This document shows, one piece after another, positions 44,709-53,786 of a DNA stretch of 53,802 bases. The first letter of the stretch is position 1. Every line of letters starts with the position of its first letter. The position numbers were made by a program, and so were the translations under genes. Source of the stretch: an uncultured Bacilli bacterium (GTDB lineage: Bacteria > Bacillota_I > Bacilli_A > RF39 > UBA660); assembly GCA_944358875.1 (NCBI GenBank), contig CALVRZ010000004.1:1-53802 (forward strand), given 5' to 3'. The notes beneath the pieces were generated by a model. It had not been told where the DNA came from. It did no database searches and was given only the letters and a program-made list of their open reading frames with translations.

Positions 44709-45377
44709 ATGAGTGAAATTATTTTCTTGATTATTACAATAATAAGTATGATAACAATACCCCTTGCTTACAACTATTTAGACAAAAAAGGTTTATATAT
44801 AATGTTGATTATCATGACAATTGTATCTTATCTTTTGTCTTTTAAAGTTCTAAACATCTGGGGTCTAAGCGTCAATGCTAACGTTATAACTACTATCTCT
44901 ATCTTAGAAATAGTATATCTTCTTATCGAGAAAGAGACTAAGAAGAATCATTATAACTATTTGTTTTTAACCATCTTTTGTTTAATTGCCACAGCTTTTG
45001 CCATTTTAACAACAAGTAGTTATATTCCATCAATTAATGATACCCTATCAACCAATATGAAAGGATTATTCATTGATAATTATCAAATTCTTATTATCTT
45101 TCCTCTCTTGTTAATAATAACTGAAATAATTTCTCCCCAAATATATCTTACTTTAAATCAAATTTACCAAAACAAAATAATAAGTATCAACTTAATTTAC
45201 ATGGTCCTAGGCTTACTTAATAGTTTAATCTTTAGTTTTATAGCATATGCTAGTGATCCAAGCTTTCTAAGTAAATTAAATATTGCTTTAGCCACCTACT
45301 TTATTGGTTTAATCATCAGTATCTTATATACTCCTATCTTTAATTATTTAACTAGTAAAAAGAAGGTGCGCTTATGA
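44709..45377 (+). CDS. multi-pass membrane protein, VUT-like, first of tandem pair
   Basis: 222 residues with about six hydrophobic segments. The region FKVLNIWGLSVNANVITTISILEIVYLLIEKETKKN resembles the central motif of VUT/YhhQ (queuosine-precursor transporter-like) proteins, but the usual charged signature is weak. Overlaps its neighbour by 4 bp. Possible transporter; no riboswitch or queuosine gene is adjacent to support the substrate. Confidence 0.45.
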   Translation: MSEIIFLIITIISMITIPLAYNYLDKKGLYIMLIIMTIVSYLLSFKVLNIWGLSVNANVITTISILEIVYLLIEKETKKNHYNYLFLTIFCLIATAFAILTTSSYIPSINDTLSTNMKGLFIDNYQILIIFPLLLIITEIISPQIYLTLNQIYQNKIISINLIYMVLGLLNSLIFSFIAYASDPSFLSKLNIALATYFIGLIISILYTPIFNYLTSKKKVRL

Positions 45378-46030
45378 ATCTTATTTATTTAATTATTGAA
45401 ATAATATTATGCTATACAACTATTATTATTCTCTACCAAAAGAAACAAAAAGAAGGCTTATATCTCTATGCTATTGTTGGTTTAATCCTTTCTAATATTA
45501 TGGTTTTAAAAAGAACTGAGATTTTATCTCTGGAAATAGCTTTAGGTTTCACTATCTATGCTTCTATCTTTATAACAAGTAATATCATCGTTCAAAAATA
45601 TGGACCTGAAGAAATCAAAAAACTCATCCTTGTCTTAGTAGGAAGTACCGTCGTAAGTACCATTATTATCTTTTTAGCTACCTTAATTAATGGTAATACC
45701 AGTATGTCTATCATGAATGAAACATTTGATTATACTTTCCAAAATCTTCGTATCATGCTAGCTAATAGTATATCCATTCTAATTATCTTATGGTTTAATG
45801 CTATTCTCTATCATCAAATCAGAAGAGTAAAGAACAAAATAATAATAAGTAATATCTTAACATCCATTATTGTTTCATTTATGGCTACGATTATCTTTAG
45901 TTTTATTGCCTACCTAGGTCTTGTCAACATCAAAGAATTATCTATCTTAATTTTAATTAGATATCTTATTATTTTAATTATTGAAATAATTGGAACCATC
46001 CCTATTTACATTATTAACAAAATAAAATAA
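45374..46030 (+). CDS. multi-pass membrane protein, VUT-like, second of tandem pair
   Basis: 218 residues, about six membrane segments. LEIALGFTIYASIFITSNIIVQKYGPEEIKKL matches the VUT-family pattern (helix, then D/N-x-I-x-x-K-Y-G-x-x-E-A) better than its neighbour does. Probably a diverged duplicate or a hetero-oligomer partner of the 44709 product. An HTH regulator gene follows 13 bp later. Confidence 0.5.
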   Translation: MNLIYLIIEIILCYTTIIILYQKKQKEGLYLYAIVGLILSNIMVLKRTEILSLEIALGFTIYASIFITSNIIVQKYGPEEIKKLILVLVGSTVVSTIIIFLATLINGNTSMSIMNETFDYTFQNLRIMLANSISILIILWFNAILYHQIRRVKNKIIISNILTSIIVSFMATIIFSFIAYLGLVNIKELSILILIRYLIILIIEIIGTIPIYIINKIK

Positions 46031-46043
46031 AGGAGGAATATAT

Positions 46044-46709
46044 ATGCGTACTAAAAAGCAAGAATTAGTAAGTGACGAATTAAAACCCTTTGTTGCCAAA
46101 ATTTTAAAAGAAGCAAGGGAAAAATATAATTATTCTCTAGAAGATCTATCTAAAGCTCTAAACCATCAAAAAAATAGACAGACTCTTCATAAATATGAAA
46201 CAGGAACTCTTAATATTCCTTATGATATCTTTTTCGAAATTTGTCGCATCTTTAAAATAGATAATTTAGTTTTAAATGAAATACCTATGTCGAAAGAAGA
46301 AAAAGAAATCTTTGAAAAAAAGATGATTAAAGAATATATGAGTAGTATTAGACCTGATAAAAATTTAACTACCAAGACTGAAAAAATCATTAATACTTAT
46401 AAAAATGCAACTTATGAAGCAACAACAAGTCATAAAGATCTAGCTATCAAAATAACTGATGATTCAATGAATCCTGTTTATCAAAAAAATGATAAAGTCT
46501 ATTTTGAAAAAAGAGAAGACTACCAAAATGGTGATGATATTGTCATCGCTGTTAAAGGTAATACTCTCTCGGTAAGAAGATTATATCGCTATCCTAAAGG
46601 TATTATCCTTCAAGCCCTTAATCCTAAATATCCAACCTTAAATATTAATATCGTATCTAATGAAATGATTTTAGGTAAAGTAACTGCTATCTACCGTGAA
46701 GTAAAATAA
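46044..46709 (+). CDS. HTH regulator with S24/LexA-like domain, catalytic Lys replaced
   Basis: 221 residues. Residues about 10-75 form an XRE-type HTH (YSLEDLSKALN...RQTLHKYETG). Residues about 130-221 are a LexA/S24 fold with Ser141 in TDDSMNPVYQKND. The position 37 residues on, where LexA has its catalytic Lys (S119/K156), holds Arg178 in LSVRRLYR. Self-cleavage would therefore be impaired. SD AGGAGG. Directly follows the membrane-protein pair and may control it; LexA targets are not evident. Confidence 0.75.
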   Translation: MRTKKQELVSDELKPFVAKILKEAREKYNYSLEDLSKALNHQKNRQTLHKYETGTLNIPYDIFFEICRIFKIDNLVLNEIPMSKEEKEIFEKKMIKEYMSSIRPDKNLTTKTEKIINTYKNATYEATTSHKDLAIKITDDSMNPVYQKNDKVYFEKREDYQNGDDIVIAVKGNTLSVRRLYRYPKGIILQALNPKYPTLNINIVSNEMILGKVTAIYREVK

Positions 46710-46710
46710 A

Positions 46711-46745
46711 AACAAGTTAATTTTCAATCATTAACTTGTTTTTTT
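46711..46745. terminator. bidirectional terminator between HTH gene and hup
   Basis: AACAAGTTAA (46711-46720) pairs with TTAACTTGTT (46731-46740), flanked by A-run and T-run. Confidence 0.85.
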
Positions 46746-46757
46746 CATATTAATCAA

Positions 46758-47030
46758 TTAGTTTAAAGCATCTTTTAATTTATTACCAGCTTTAAATCCA
46801 GGAACAACACGAGCAGCAATTTGAACAGCTTCTCCTGTTTGAGGATTACGTCCAGTACGAGCTTCTCTCTTTTTAGCAGTGAAAGTACCAAATCCAACTA
46901 AAGTAACTTTATCACTTTCTTTTAATCCTTCTATAATTCCTTCCATAGTAGCTTCTAAAGCACGAGCAGCATCAGCTTTTGTTAAATCAGCTTTATCAGC
47001 AATAAAATCAACTAATTGAGCTTTTGTCAT
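46758..47030 (-). CDS. hup: HU-type DNA-binding protein
   Basis: 90 residues. Canonical [45 protein letters not shown] (the DNA-intercalating arm with its Pro), ending [12 protein letters not shown]. Nucleoid architecture. SD GGAGG. spoIVA lies to the right, the same pairing as hbs/spoIVA in Bacillus, though here a plus-strand gene separates them. Confidence 0.97.
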   Translation of the reverse strand: MTKAQLVDFIADKADLTKADAARALEATMEGIIEGLKESDKVTLVGFGTFTAKKREARTGRNPQTGEAVQIAARVVPGFKAGNKLKDALN

Positions 47031-47205
47031 TTTTAAATTCTACCTCCATTTTCATATTAAGCATTTTATTATGCTTACTCATAAAGAATACCACGAAAAG
47101 CCATTAAAATCAAGCCCTTTTCCAAAAAATATACATAAATTAATAAATTTTATAGTGAAATATTCCAAACTATGTTATAATATATCTGATAGTAAGGTGA
47201 TAAAT

Positions 47206-48204
47206 GTGAAAAAAGAACGAAGTAATTGGCCCGTAACTATCTTAATGGCTATTATTTTAATATTAATTGGTGTTATCGCTTATGTTCTAACTGATATGTT
47301 TTATCCTCGCGAAAATCATATTGAAAAGCCCACAACTAATAGTGAATTAAAGGATGTTGAATCATTCGCGGTCAAAGAAAATCAAGATAATACCAAAGAA
47401 TTAGTGGCTTTAATTCAAACAGGTCAAGAAATAAAACTAGCTGATCTAAGTCAATACAACAATAATATTTATTATGATTATAATGGTGAAAATATCTATA
47501 TCTATTTAGAAGATAGTAATGTAGGTTCACTTTATAATATCAATCTAACTAATGGTAACTCTAACTATTCCTTAGATAAAATTGCTGACTTACCAACATC
47601 TATAACGGACCTAGATGTCTTAGATAATCATATCTATTATCTCTCTGATAATCATATCTATACATATGATATTAGTACTAACGAGGAAAAACTATTAAAC
47701 ATCAATAATAATAATCAAATAACTAGTCTCTACACATCCGCTAGTGCTGGTAGTATCATTTATAATCGTAATAATGAAATTTATGTCTATGATGGAAGCG
47801 AACTAACTAATATAGCTACTGGTCATATTGAATTTAATCTAGGTAACAAAGTTGTTTATTCCATCAAAGGAACTAATTCTATTAGTTACTATGAATATAA
47901 CTTAACTAATAATAGTAGTCTACTTATTGTATCCAATATACCTCTTACTTACAACCAAATTATTCCTTATAATTCAGGCTATATCTATATCAATAATGAT
48001 CAAGTAATGATGACTAATGCTGATTATGTAAGAAGACTATATGAAACAGATCGTCATATTACTAGACTAATTTTAACATCTGCTAATGAAATGTATATTG
48101 AAATTGAAAATCAAGAGGAATTATTAAAACTAAATATGCGTAATTTAAAAACCAATAATGTTACTCTTAATTATGATTATCATCATCAAATCTTTTATCG
48201 ATAA
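47206..48204 (+). CDS. membrane-anchored beta-propeller-like protein
   Basis: 332 residues from GTG 47206 (AAGGTGATAAAT precedes it; the in-frame ATG at 47071 lacks an SD and lies before the -10 TATAAT at 47176). One N-terminal anchor (about 8-30) is followed by repeated strands with the pattern D-N-H-I-Y-Y-L / D-N-H-I-Y-T-Y-D (for example 47610-47690), suggesting a propeller or DUF5050-like sensor outside the cell. Asn/Tyr-rich. No enzyme motif seen. Function unknown. Confidence 0.6.
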   Translation: MKKERSNWPVTILMAIILILIGVIAYVLTDMFYPRENHIEKPTTNSELKDVESFAVKENQDNTKELVALIQTGQEIKLADLSQYNNNIYYDYNGENIYIYLEDSNVGSLYNINLTNGNSNYSLDKIADLPTSITDLDVLDNHIYYLSDNHIYTYDISTNEEKLLNINNNNQITSLYTSASAGSIIYNRNNEIYVYDGSELTNIATGHIEFNLGNKVVYSIKGTNSISYYEYNLTNNSSLLIVSNIPLTYNQIIPYNSGYIYINNDQVMMTNADYVRRLYETDRHITRLILTSANEMYIEIENQEELLKLNMRNLKTNNVTLNYDYHHQIFYR

Positions 48205-48210
48205 TAATTT

Positions 48211-48236
48211 AACTAGTCACAAGTAGACTAGTTTTT
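48211..48236. terminator. terminator between the propeller-like gene and spoIVA
   Basis: AACTAGTC (48211-48218) pairs with GACTAGTT (48226-48233), followed by Ts; serves the plus-strand gene and possibly spoIVA. Confidence 0.75.
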
Positions 48237-48250
48237 ATATTAAAAAATTG

Positions 48251-49720
48251 CTATAAAACTATAGCAATCATGTTTGAAGAACCCTTATTAATAACTTTTG
48301 TTAAAGTTTGCCCTAATTTAAATCTAATATTTTCTGGCATCATCGATAATTTAGCTTGAATACCTTCTTGAACGATAACATCTAGACTACGACCAAAGAT
48401 TTCACTCTTCCAAATATCGTTTGTTTCACTATCCTTAGTCAAATGATCGATAAGCTCTTTACTTTGTAATTCACTACCAATAATAGGTTCAAAAGTACTT
48501 TCAACGTCTACTTTTATCATGTGAATTGAAGGCGCTTTAGCTTTTAATTTCACACCATATCGTCCACCCTGTTTAATAATTTCTGGTGTTTCCAAATTCA
48601 TATCAGCAAGGGTTGGTGCAGCTATTCCATAACCCGTTTGTTTGACCATCTTTAAAGCCCCTTTAATTTGATCATATTCCGTTTTAGCTTCATTAAACTC
48701 TTGGAATAAAGATAACAAACTAGCTTTAGAAGTAATATCAGTACCAATAATATCATTTAAGACTTGATTATATAATCCACTAGGAGCTTCTAAGTTGATG
48801 GTAACTTCTCCTGTCGCTGGATTTACTTCTGATAAGTAAGCTTTACTAATAAACTCACAATCAGTAAAAGCTTGATTAATTTTATCAATATCCTTAAGCT
48901 TATTAACTTCAATAACACTATTTTTTATTTTTTCAATATAAGCTTTCTTAATATCATGATTATGATTTAAAATGGCAATCCAATCAGGCATATTAACTTT
49001 AACTTCTTCGATTGGAAATTCATATAAAGCTTCTTTTAAGATACCATACATATCTCTTTCTTGCATATTTTCTACACTAATAGGAATAACAGGTACTCCA
49101 TAATTTTCTTTCATTGAGAGAGCTAATTTTTCCGTTTCTGGTAACATTGGATGAGCTGAATTTAAAATAACGATAAAAGGTTTATTCAAACTCTTAAGTT
49201 CTGTAATAACAGTCTCTTCAGCTTCTAAATATTCATTTCTAGGAATATCGCCAATTGAACCATCGGTTGTCATGACAATTCCTATTGTTGAATGATCTTT
49301 AATAACCTTTTCTGTTCCGATCTCTGCCGCTTCGACAAAAGGAATAGCTTCTGAATACCAAGGCGTCATAACATATCTAGGACCATTCTCATCTTCATAT
49401 CCTTTCGCCGCATTAATAACATAACCAACACAATCAATCATTCTAATATTAGCACTAAAATCATCGATCATAATCTTCGTCGCCGTCGCAGGCACAAACT
49501 TCGGTTCCGTCGTCATTATTGTTTTTCCTGCCGCGGCTTGTGGTAACTCATCTAAGGCTCTTTTTCTTTCAATTTCATCTGGAATATTAGGAATAACTAA
49601 CGTTTCCATAAATCTTCTAATAAAAGTTGACTTACCTGTTCTAACGGCTCCTACAACCCCTAGATAAATATCTCCACCCGTTCTTTCCGCAATATTTTTT
49701 ATAACATCAATTTTTTCCAT
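48251..49720 (-). CDS. spoIVA: stage IV sporulation protein A (coat basement-layer ATPase)
   Basis: 489 residues, close to the 492 of B. subtilis. Walker A GAVRTGKS (24-31) in a TRAFAC-like domain, FSANIRMIDCVGYVINAAKGYEDENGPRYV and TDGSIGDIPRNEYLEAEE, which are near-invariant in SpoIVA. The C-terminal region ends SNMIAIVL, the membrane-targeting tail that binds SpoVM. Hydrolyses ATP to polymerise around the forespore and anchor the spore coat and cortex. Strong evidence for endospore formation. Confidence 0.97.
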   Translation of the reverse strand: MEKIDVIKNIAERTGGDIYLGVVGAVRTGKSTFIRRFMETLVIPNIPDEIERKRALDELPQAAAGKTIMTTEPKFVPATATKIMIDDFSANIRMIDCVGYVINAAKGYEDENGPRYVMTPWYSEAIPFVEAAEIGTEKVIKDHSTIGIVMTTDGSIGDIPRNEYLEAEETVITELKSLNKPFIVILNSAHPMLPETEKLALSMKENYGVPVIPISVENMQERDMYGILKEALYEFPIEEVKVNMPDWIAILNHNHDIKKAYIEKIKNSVIEVNKLKDIDKINQAFTDCEFISKAYLSEVNPATGEVTINLEAPSGLYNQVLNDIIGTDITSKASLLSLFQEFNEAKTEYDQIKGALKMVKQTGYGIAAPTLADMNLETPEIIKQGGRYGVKLKAKAPSIHMIKVDVESTFEPIIGSELQSKELIDHLTKDSETNDIWKSEIFGRSLDVIVQEGIQAKLSMMPENIRFKLGQTLTKVINKGSSNMIAIVL

Positions 49721-49796
49721 AATCTACCTCTTTTCTTTTATTCACTAAATCATATTCCATATAACTAAAAATATAACCAAATATTAAAAAAGAAGA

Positions 49797-50432
49797 CTAT
49801 TTTTTCATAAGTCTTCTTTTCAACGTTTCACTAATAAAGAAGTTATAAAGATCATCCATATTATTCATGTCTTCTGGATGCCATTGTACTCCTATAATCA
49901 GATGATCATCATCGATCCACTCAATTGCCTCAATAACATCATCTGTACTCTTAACACTGACAATCAAAGGTTCACTAACACTATCAAGTTTATATAAATG
50001 TCTTGAATTAACATAAATACTTTTTCCTAGTATTTTTTCTAAATAAGTACCAGGCATTAAGTTCACAAGATGAAGTTCATCCTTACTATAATGATTATCT
50101 ATTTTCACTAGATCACTTTCTTCTAATTTTTGATTATATAGACCAATAATCTGATGCCCCATACAAATACCAAGTAAAGGAATATTATTATTTATCGCAT
50201 ATTCCACAATTTGAAAATGATAAGGATAAATATCACTTCCCCCTTGAATAATAATACCATCACATAAATTCAAAACATCATAATCAACACTATCATTATT
50301 ATCAAAAACAACAATTCCAATATAACTACATCTATTATGTAAATATTTTAAATTATTTTTAACAATTGCTTGTATTTTAGTCCCATTAACATCTTCATCA
50401 CGTCCCACAATTCCAATAATAATATTTCCCAT
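49797..50432 (-). CDS. class I glutamine amidotransferase, peptidase C26 type
   Basis: 211 residues. Nucleophile elbow LGICMGHQIIG (Cys90) and GVQWHPEDM (His185, Glu187). N-terminal IIGIVGRDEDVNG and IIQGGSDIYPYHF (oxyanion region) resemble PuuD-like gamma-glutamyl hydrolases. It overlaps spoVIF by 1 bp, and spoIVA follows. Bacterial members hydrolyse gamma-glutamyl compounds; a role in the spore wall or cortex is only suggested by context. Confidence 0.8.
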   Translation of the reverse strand: MGNIIIGIVGRDEDVNGTKIQAIVKNNLKYLHNRCSYIGIVVFDNNDSVDYDVLNLCDGIIIQGGSDIYPYHFQIVEYAINNNIPLLGICMGHQIIGLYNQKLEESDLVKIDNHYSKDELHLVNLMPGTYLEKILGKSIYVNSRHLYKLDSVSEPLIVSVKSTDDVIEAIEWIDDDHLIIGVQWHPEDMNNMDDLYNFFISETLKRRLMKK

Positions 50433-50677
50433 TAATCTAAATACTTATCTAAATTATTAGGAACTTGATTATTAAGAACTGCATTAATAATCTTTTGTTC
50501 CTTTTCTTTAGATACCTCTTTTCCTGTCATTTTCGAAATATCCCTAATAACTTCTTTCAAAGTATCTTCATTTTTCATATCTCCCTGTTGTAACTTTGAT
50601 GCTAAAGATAAAATGGTCTCTTTATTAACGTTCGTTTTCTTTTCAATTTTCTTAAAAAAATTATCTGAAAAAGCCAT
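50432..50677 (-). CDS. spoVIF: stage VI sporulation protein F
   Basis: 81 residues. NFFKKIEKKTNVNKETILSLASKLQQGDMKNEDTLKEVI, then VSKEKEQKIINAVLNNQ, follow the SpoVIF pattern (FFKNIEKKTGV...; K-VS...E..I...I). SpoVIF supports GerR-dependent coat assembly in Bacillus. Adjacent to spoIVA and the amidotransferase, forming a small sporulation cluster. Confidence 0.8.
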   Translation of the reverse strand: MAFSDNFFKKIEKKTNVNKETILSLASKLQQGDMKNEDTLKEVIRDISKMTGKEVSKEKEQKIINAVLNNQVPNNLDKYLD

Positions 50678-50728
50678 TAAAAAACCTCCTACAATAATAT
50701 TTTATGTAAAAGGCCTAAATGTGTTATT

Positions 50729-52042
50729 CTAATTTTCTCCCTTACTTTTAAACTGAAGTACCATTGGTGTTCCCTCAAAATCAAAGTTTTCTCTAATCTT
50801 ATTTTCTAAGTATCTCTCATAAGAAAAATGCACAAGTCCCTTACTGTTAACATTAAAAGTAAACTTTGGTGGTTGAATTCCTGTTTGACTAGCAAAATAA
50901 ATTTTTAATCTCTTTCCCTTATAACTAGGTGGTTGATTTAATAAAACAGCATCTCTAATAACGTCGTTTAGTACACTTGTCTTAACTTCTTTTCTCGCAT
51001 TTTCATAAACTCTAATAATTTCCGGCATTAAAGTATGAATTCTTTTCTTTGTTAAAGCTGATAAGAAGACGACTGGAACATATGTAATAAATTGAAATTC
51101 ATTTCTAATTAACTTAGTATAACTAGCAATATCATTTTTATCACTGACTGTATCCCATTTATTAACCACAATAACCATAGCTTTACCCGCTTCTAGTGCG
51201 TAGCCGGCAATATGTTTATCATGTGCCTTAATTCCCTCTTCTGCATTAATAACAAGAACACAGACGTCACTTCTCTCAATCGCTTTCATACTCCGAATAA
51301 CACTATATTTTTCAATATTTTCATAAATCTTACCACTTTTTCTAATTCCCGCGGTATCAATAGCTACAAAATCTTTTCCCTCATATCTAAAAGGCGTATC
51401 GACCGCATCTCTCGTTGTTCCAGCAATATCCGAAACTATCGCTTTTTCTTCATTCAAAAGAGCATTAACCAAACTACTTTTCCCAACATTAGGTCGTCCA
51501 ATAATCGAAAATTTAATAATATTATCATCATATTGGATATCATCGATAGGTTTAAGTAAAGAAGTAATCTCATCTAATAGTACTCCTATTCCAATATTGT
51601 GTTCTCCTGATACCCCAATCACCTTTTCAAAACCAAGCTCATAAAAATTATAAACATTATCTTCTCTTTTCGTATTATCAATTTTATTCACAGCAACAAT
51701 AACATCTTTACCTGATTTCTTAAGCATATCTCTAACGACATAATCATTTTGATTAAGCTCGGCCATTCCATCGACAATGAAAACAACAATATCTGCTTCA
51801 TCGATAGCAATCGCAGCCTGAATTTTAATTTCATCATTAAAGACATCATCAGTAACATCAATTCCACCCGTATCTATCAAATGAAATTTAAAATTCTTAT
51901 ATTCAACATCCCCATAAATTCGATCTCTCGTAACACCGGGTGTATCATCAATAATAGAAATTCTTTTTCCTACTAAGCGGTTAAAAATAGTACTTTTTCC
52001 AACATTAGGACGTCCTACTAAAGCAACTGTACTCATGCGCAT
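50729..52042 (-). CDS. der: ribosome-associated GTPase Der
   Basis: 437 residues. Two tandem G domains: GRPNVGKSTIFN, DTGGIDV, NKID in the first; GRPNVGKSSLVN, DTAGIRK, NKWD in the second; followed by the C-terminal KH-like domain (KIYFASQTGIQPPKFTFNVN). Assembles the 50S subunit. ATG 52042 (GAGGTG 6 bp upstream) is chosen over alternatives at 52051 and 52036. Confidence 0.97.
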   Translation of the reverse strand: MRMSTVALVGRPNVGKSTIFNRLVGKRISIIDDTPGVTRDRIYGDVEYKNFKFHLIDTGGIDVTDDVFNDEIKIQAAIAIDEADIVVFIVDGMAELNQNDYVVRDMLKKSGKDVIVAVNKIDNTKREDNVYNFYELGFEKVIGVSGEHNIGIGVLLDEITSLLKPIDDIQYDDNIIKFSIIGRPNVGKSSLVNALLNEEKAIVSDIAGTTRDAVDTPFRYEGKDFVAIDTAGIRKSGKIYENIEKYSVIRSMKAIERSDVCVLVINAEEGIKAHDKHIAGYALEAGKAMVIVVNKWDTVSDKNDIASYTKLIRNEFQFITYVPVVFLSALTKKRIHTLMPEIIRVYENARKEVKTSVLNDVIRDAVLLNQPPSYKGKRLKIYFASQTGIQPPKFTFNVNSKGLVHFSYERYLENKIRENFDFEGTPMVLQFKSKGEN

Positions 52043-52099
52043 AAAAATCACCTCACATTTTTACCAATATTATACCAAAAAAAAATAAATATAGCTAGC

Positions 52100-52570
52100 C
52101 TAAATATTAATAACGATCCCTTCTCTAATAATACTTAAATCCTTATATAAAATTTCTCTAGCTTCTAATAGATAACAAAACAACTTATCACCAATATCAT
52201 GATTAATCTCTAAATAAAATTTATTATTATAATAGTATATTGTATGTCCTTTAAAATCAAGATCTTTTATATCAAAATAATCAATCTCATACAAAAAAGA
52301 ACTATCAATATGAAAGACAATCTTAACATCGATTTTATCGTCAATATCATCCCAACTTCTATTTTCAATTTCAATTATCATTCCATAAAATAAATCAATA
52401 TAAATATCTAGAAAGACAATTCCTTTTATCTTTCTTTTCCTAAGAATTCTCACAATAACAATCTTCACAAATTCCTCAATCTCATCCCGATTATAAATAT
52501 CAATTTCATCAAATAAACCTCTAGGTATTTTTAATAAAGATTTATTTTTATCAATAATACTATAAACCAT
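52100..52570 (-). CDS. conserved-looking protein of unknown function
   Basis: 156 residues, soluble, very Ile/Asp/Tyr-rich, no membrane segment. Strands dominate, with a short helix near FVKIVIVRILRKRKIKG. SD AGGTGAAG precedes the ATG. Lies between der and engB, two ribosome-assembly GTPases, on the same strand. I cannot assign a family. Confidence 0.55.
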   Translation of the reverse strand: MVYSIIDKNKSLLKIPRGLFDEIDIYNRDEIEEFVKIVIVRILRKRKIKGIVFLDIYIDLFYGMIIEIENRSWDDIDDKIDVKIVFHIDSSFLYEIDYFDIKDLDFKGHTIYYYNNKFYLEINHDIGDKLFCYLLEAREILYKDLSIIREGIVINI

Positions 52571-52610
52571 ATCTTCACCTAAAATAGTTTATTCTAAAAT
52601 AAAAAAGAGG

Positions 52611-53198
52611 CTACTCTCCACTTACCTCTTTCTCAATAATATCAAAGACATCTTGTTTACCAATTTTAGTAATTGTTGAAAATAATATTAAATCTTCATT
52701 CTTAATTCCTAAAGTTTTTATAATAATATTTTTATTTTTTTCAAATGCACTTTTCTTAACTTTATCTGCTTTAGTCGCCACAATTGTGACTGGTATCTTA
52801 TAGTAAGCTAAGAAGTTGTACATTAAGACATCATCTTCAGTTGGTTTATGTCTAAAGTCTACTAGCATAAAGACTCTTTTTAAATTTTCTCTAACTTCTA
52901 GATAATCTTCAATAATCATTCCGAATTTATTTTTAAGTTTTTTACTTACTTTAGCAAATCCATATCCTGGTACATCGACAAAATAAAAACTATCGTTAAC
53001 TTTAAAAAAATTAAGTGTTTGTGTTTTACCCGGTCTAGATGAAGTTCTAGCAAAATTCTTTCTATTAATTAAAGTATTAATAAAACTACTTTTACCTACA
53101 TTACTTCTTCCCACGAGTAAAAACTCTGGTTTATTATCTTCAGGATATTGACTTCTTCTAACTGCAGAGATAACAAGTTCAATACTTGTAATCTTCAT
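52611..53198 (-). CDS. engB: ribosome biogenesis GTPase EngB/YsxC
   Basis: 195 residues. Single G domain: [12 protein letters not shown], the switch region [29 protein letters not shown]. Needed for late 50S assembly. SD GAGGTGA. It marks the right end of recognisable core genes. Confidence 0.97.
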   Translation of the reverse strand: MKITSIELVISAVRRSQYPEDNKPEFLLVGRSNVGKSSFINTLINRKNFARTSSRPGKTQTLNFFKVNDSFYFVDVPGYGFAKVSKKLKNKFGMIIEDYLEVRENLKRVFMLVDFRHKPTEDDVLMYNFLAYYKIPVTIVATKADKVKKSAFEKNKNIIIKTLGIKNEDLILFSTITKIGKQDVFDIIEKEVSGE

Positions 53199-53262
53199 AA
53201 TATCACCTCGTCATAGATGTATTATACCAAAAAACAAGAAAATAAGCAAATCAGCCAAAAAA

Positions 53263-53316
53263 ACTGACAGATACTTATATCAAAAAATAAAATTCATATA
53301 AGTCTTATCTGTCAGT
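53263..53316 (-). terminator. long hairpin upstream of engB
   Basis: ACTGACAGATA pairs with TATCTGTCAGT (11 bp perfect), then a 3-nt bulge and inner CTTATAT/ATATAAG. An A-run to the left gives a U-tract on the minus strand. It would stop leftward transcription entering from beyond 53.3 kb, although no gene is visible there. Confidence 0.55.
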
Positions 53317-53377
53317 ATTTATAATATACCCATATTTTTATCTTTTATACATTATCTCTTTATATAAAGAGTAAAAA

Positions 53378-53503
53378 TTGCCTTTGTTCGCTTGTTTTAC
53401 AACAATTGAAGCCGCTTATAAAAAAGATTTACTAATAACTTTTCTAATCATAATTATCATTTTACTAATAGTATCTTTAATGATACTTTGTATAAAGAAA
53501 TAG
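53378..53503 (+). CDS. possible small hydrophobic peptide (type I toxin-like)
   Basis: 41 codons from TTG 53378 to TAG 53503. After a short head (PLFACFTTIEAAYKKD) comes one strongly hydrophobic helix and a KK end, the layout of type I toxins. The start codon is TTG with only a weak AAAGAG SD. Just downstream, AAGTACTT-like repeats (about 53531-53580) could be antisense-RNA or terminator sequence. No family match is recalled. Could be non-coding. Confidence 0.3.
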   Translation: MPLFACFTTIEAAYKKDLLITFLIIIIILLIVSLMILCIKK

Positions 53504-53740
53504 TACTCAATCTGCAATAGATTAAGTACTTCACCAAACATGTAGGGTAAGTACTTAGGCGTGCTAAAGTTAAGTATTTCCCTTTTTTATTTTATGCCAT
53601 TTCTTTTGACATATTCATTATAGCATAAATATATTTTTTTAGCAAATGTTTATTAGAAAAAAATATCTAAAAATATCAAAGTAAAATCATAAAAATTACT
53701 TAAATATTCAAAAAAAATTTACATTTATGTGATTTATTTT

Positions 53741-53786
53741 TTAAAATGTCCGTTTTTTATTAATGCGTTTTTAAGTTAAAATGTCC
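53741..53786 (+). repeat. short direct repeat at the right edge
   Basis: TTAAAATGTCC at 53741-53751 and 53776-53786, 35 bp apart. Similar short repeats occur at ends of some transposons, but no transposase is in view. The rest of 53504-53802 is AT-rich and shows no gene. Confidence 0.35.

Noticed and set aside
46044-46709. LexA (SOS repressor)
   Set aside because: The HTH is XRE-type and the catalytic Lys is Arg; no SOS gene or box nearby was recognised.
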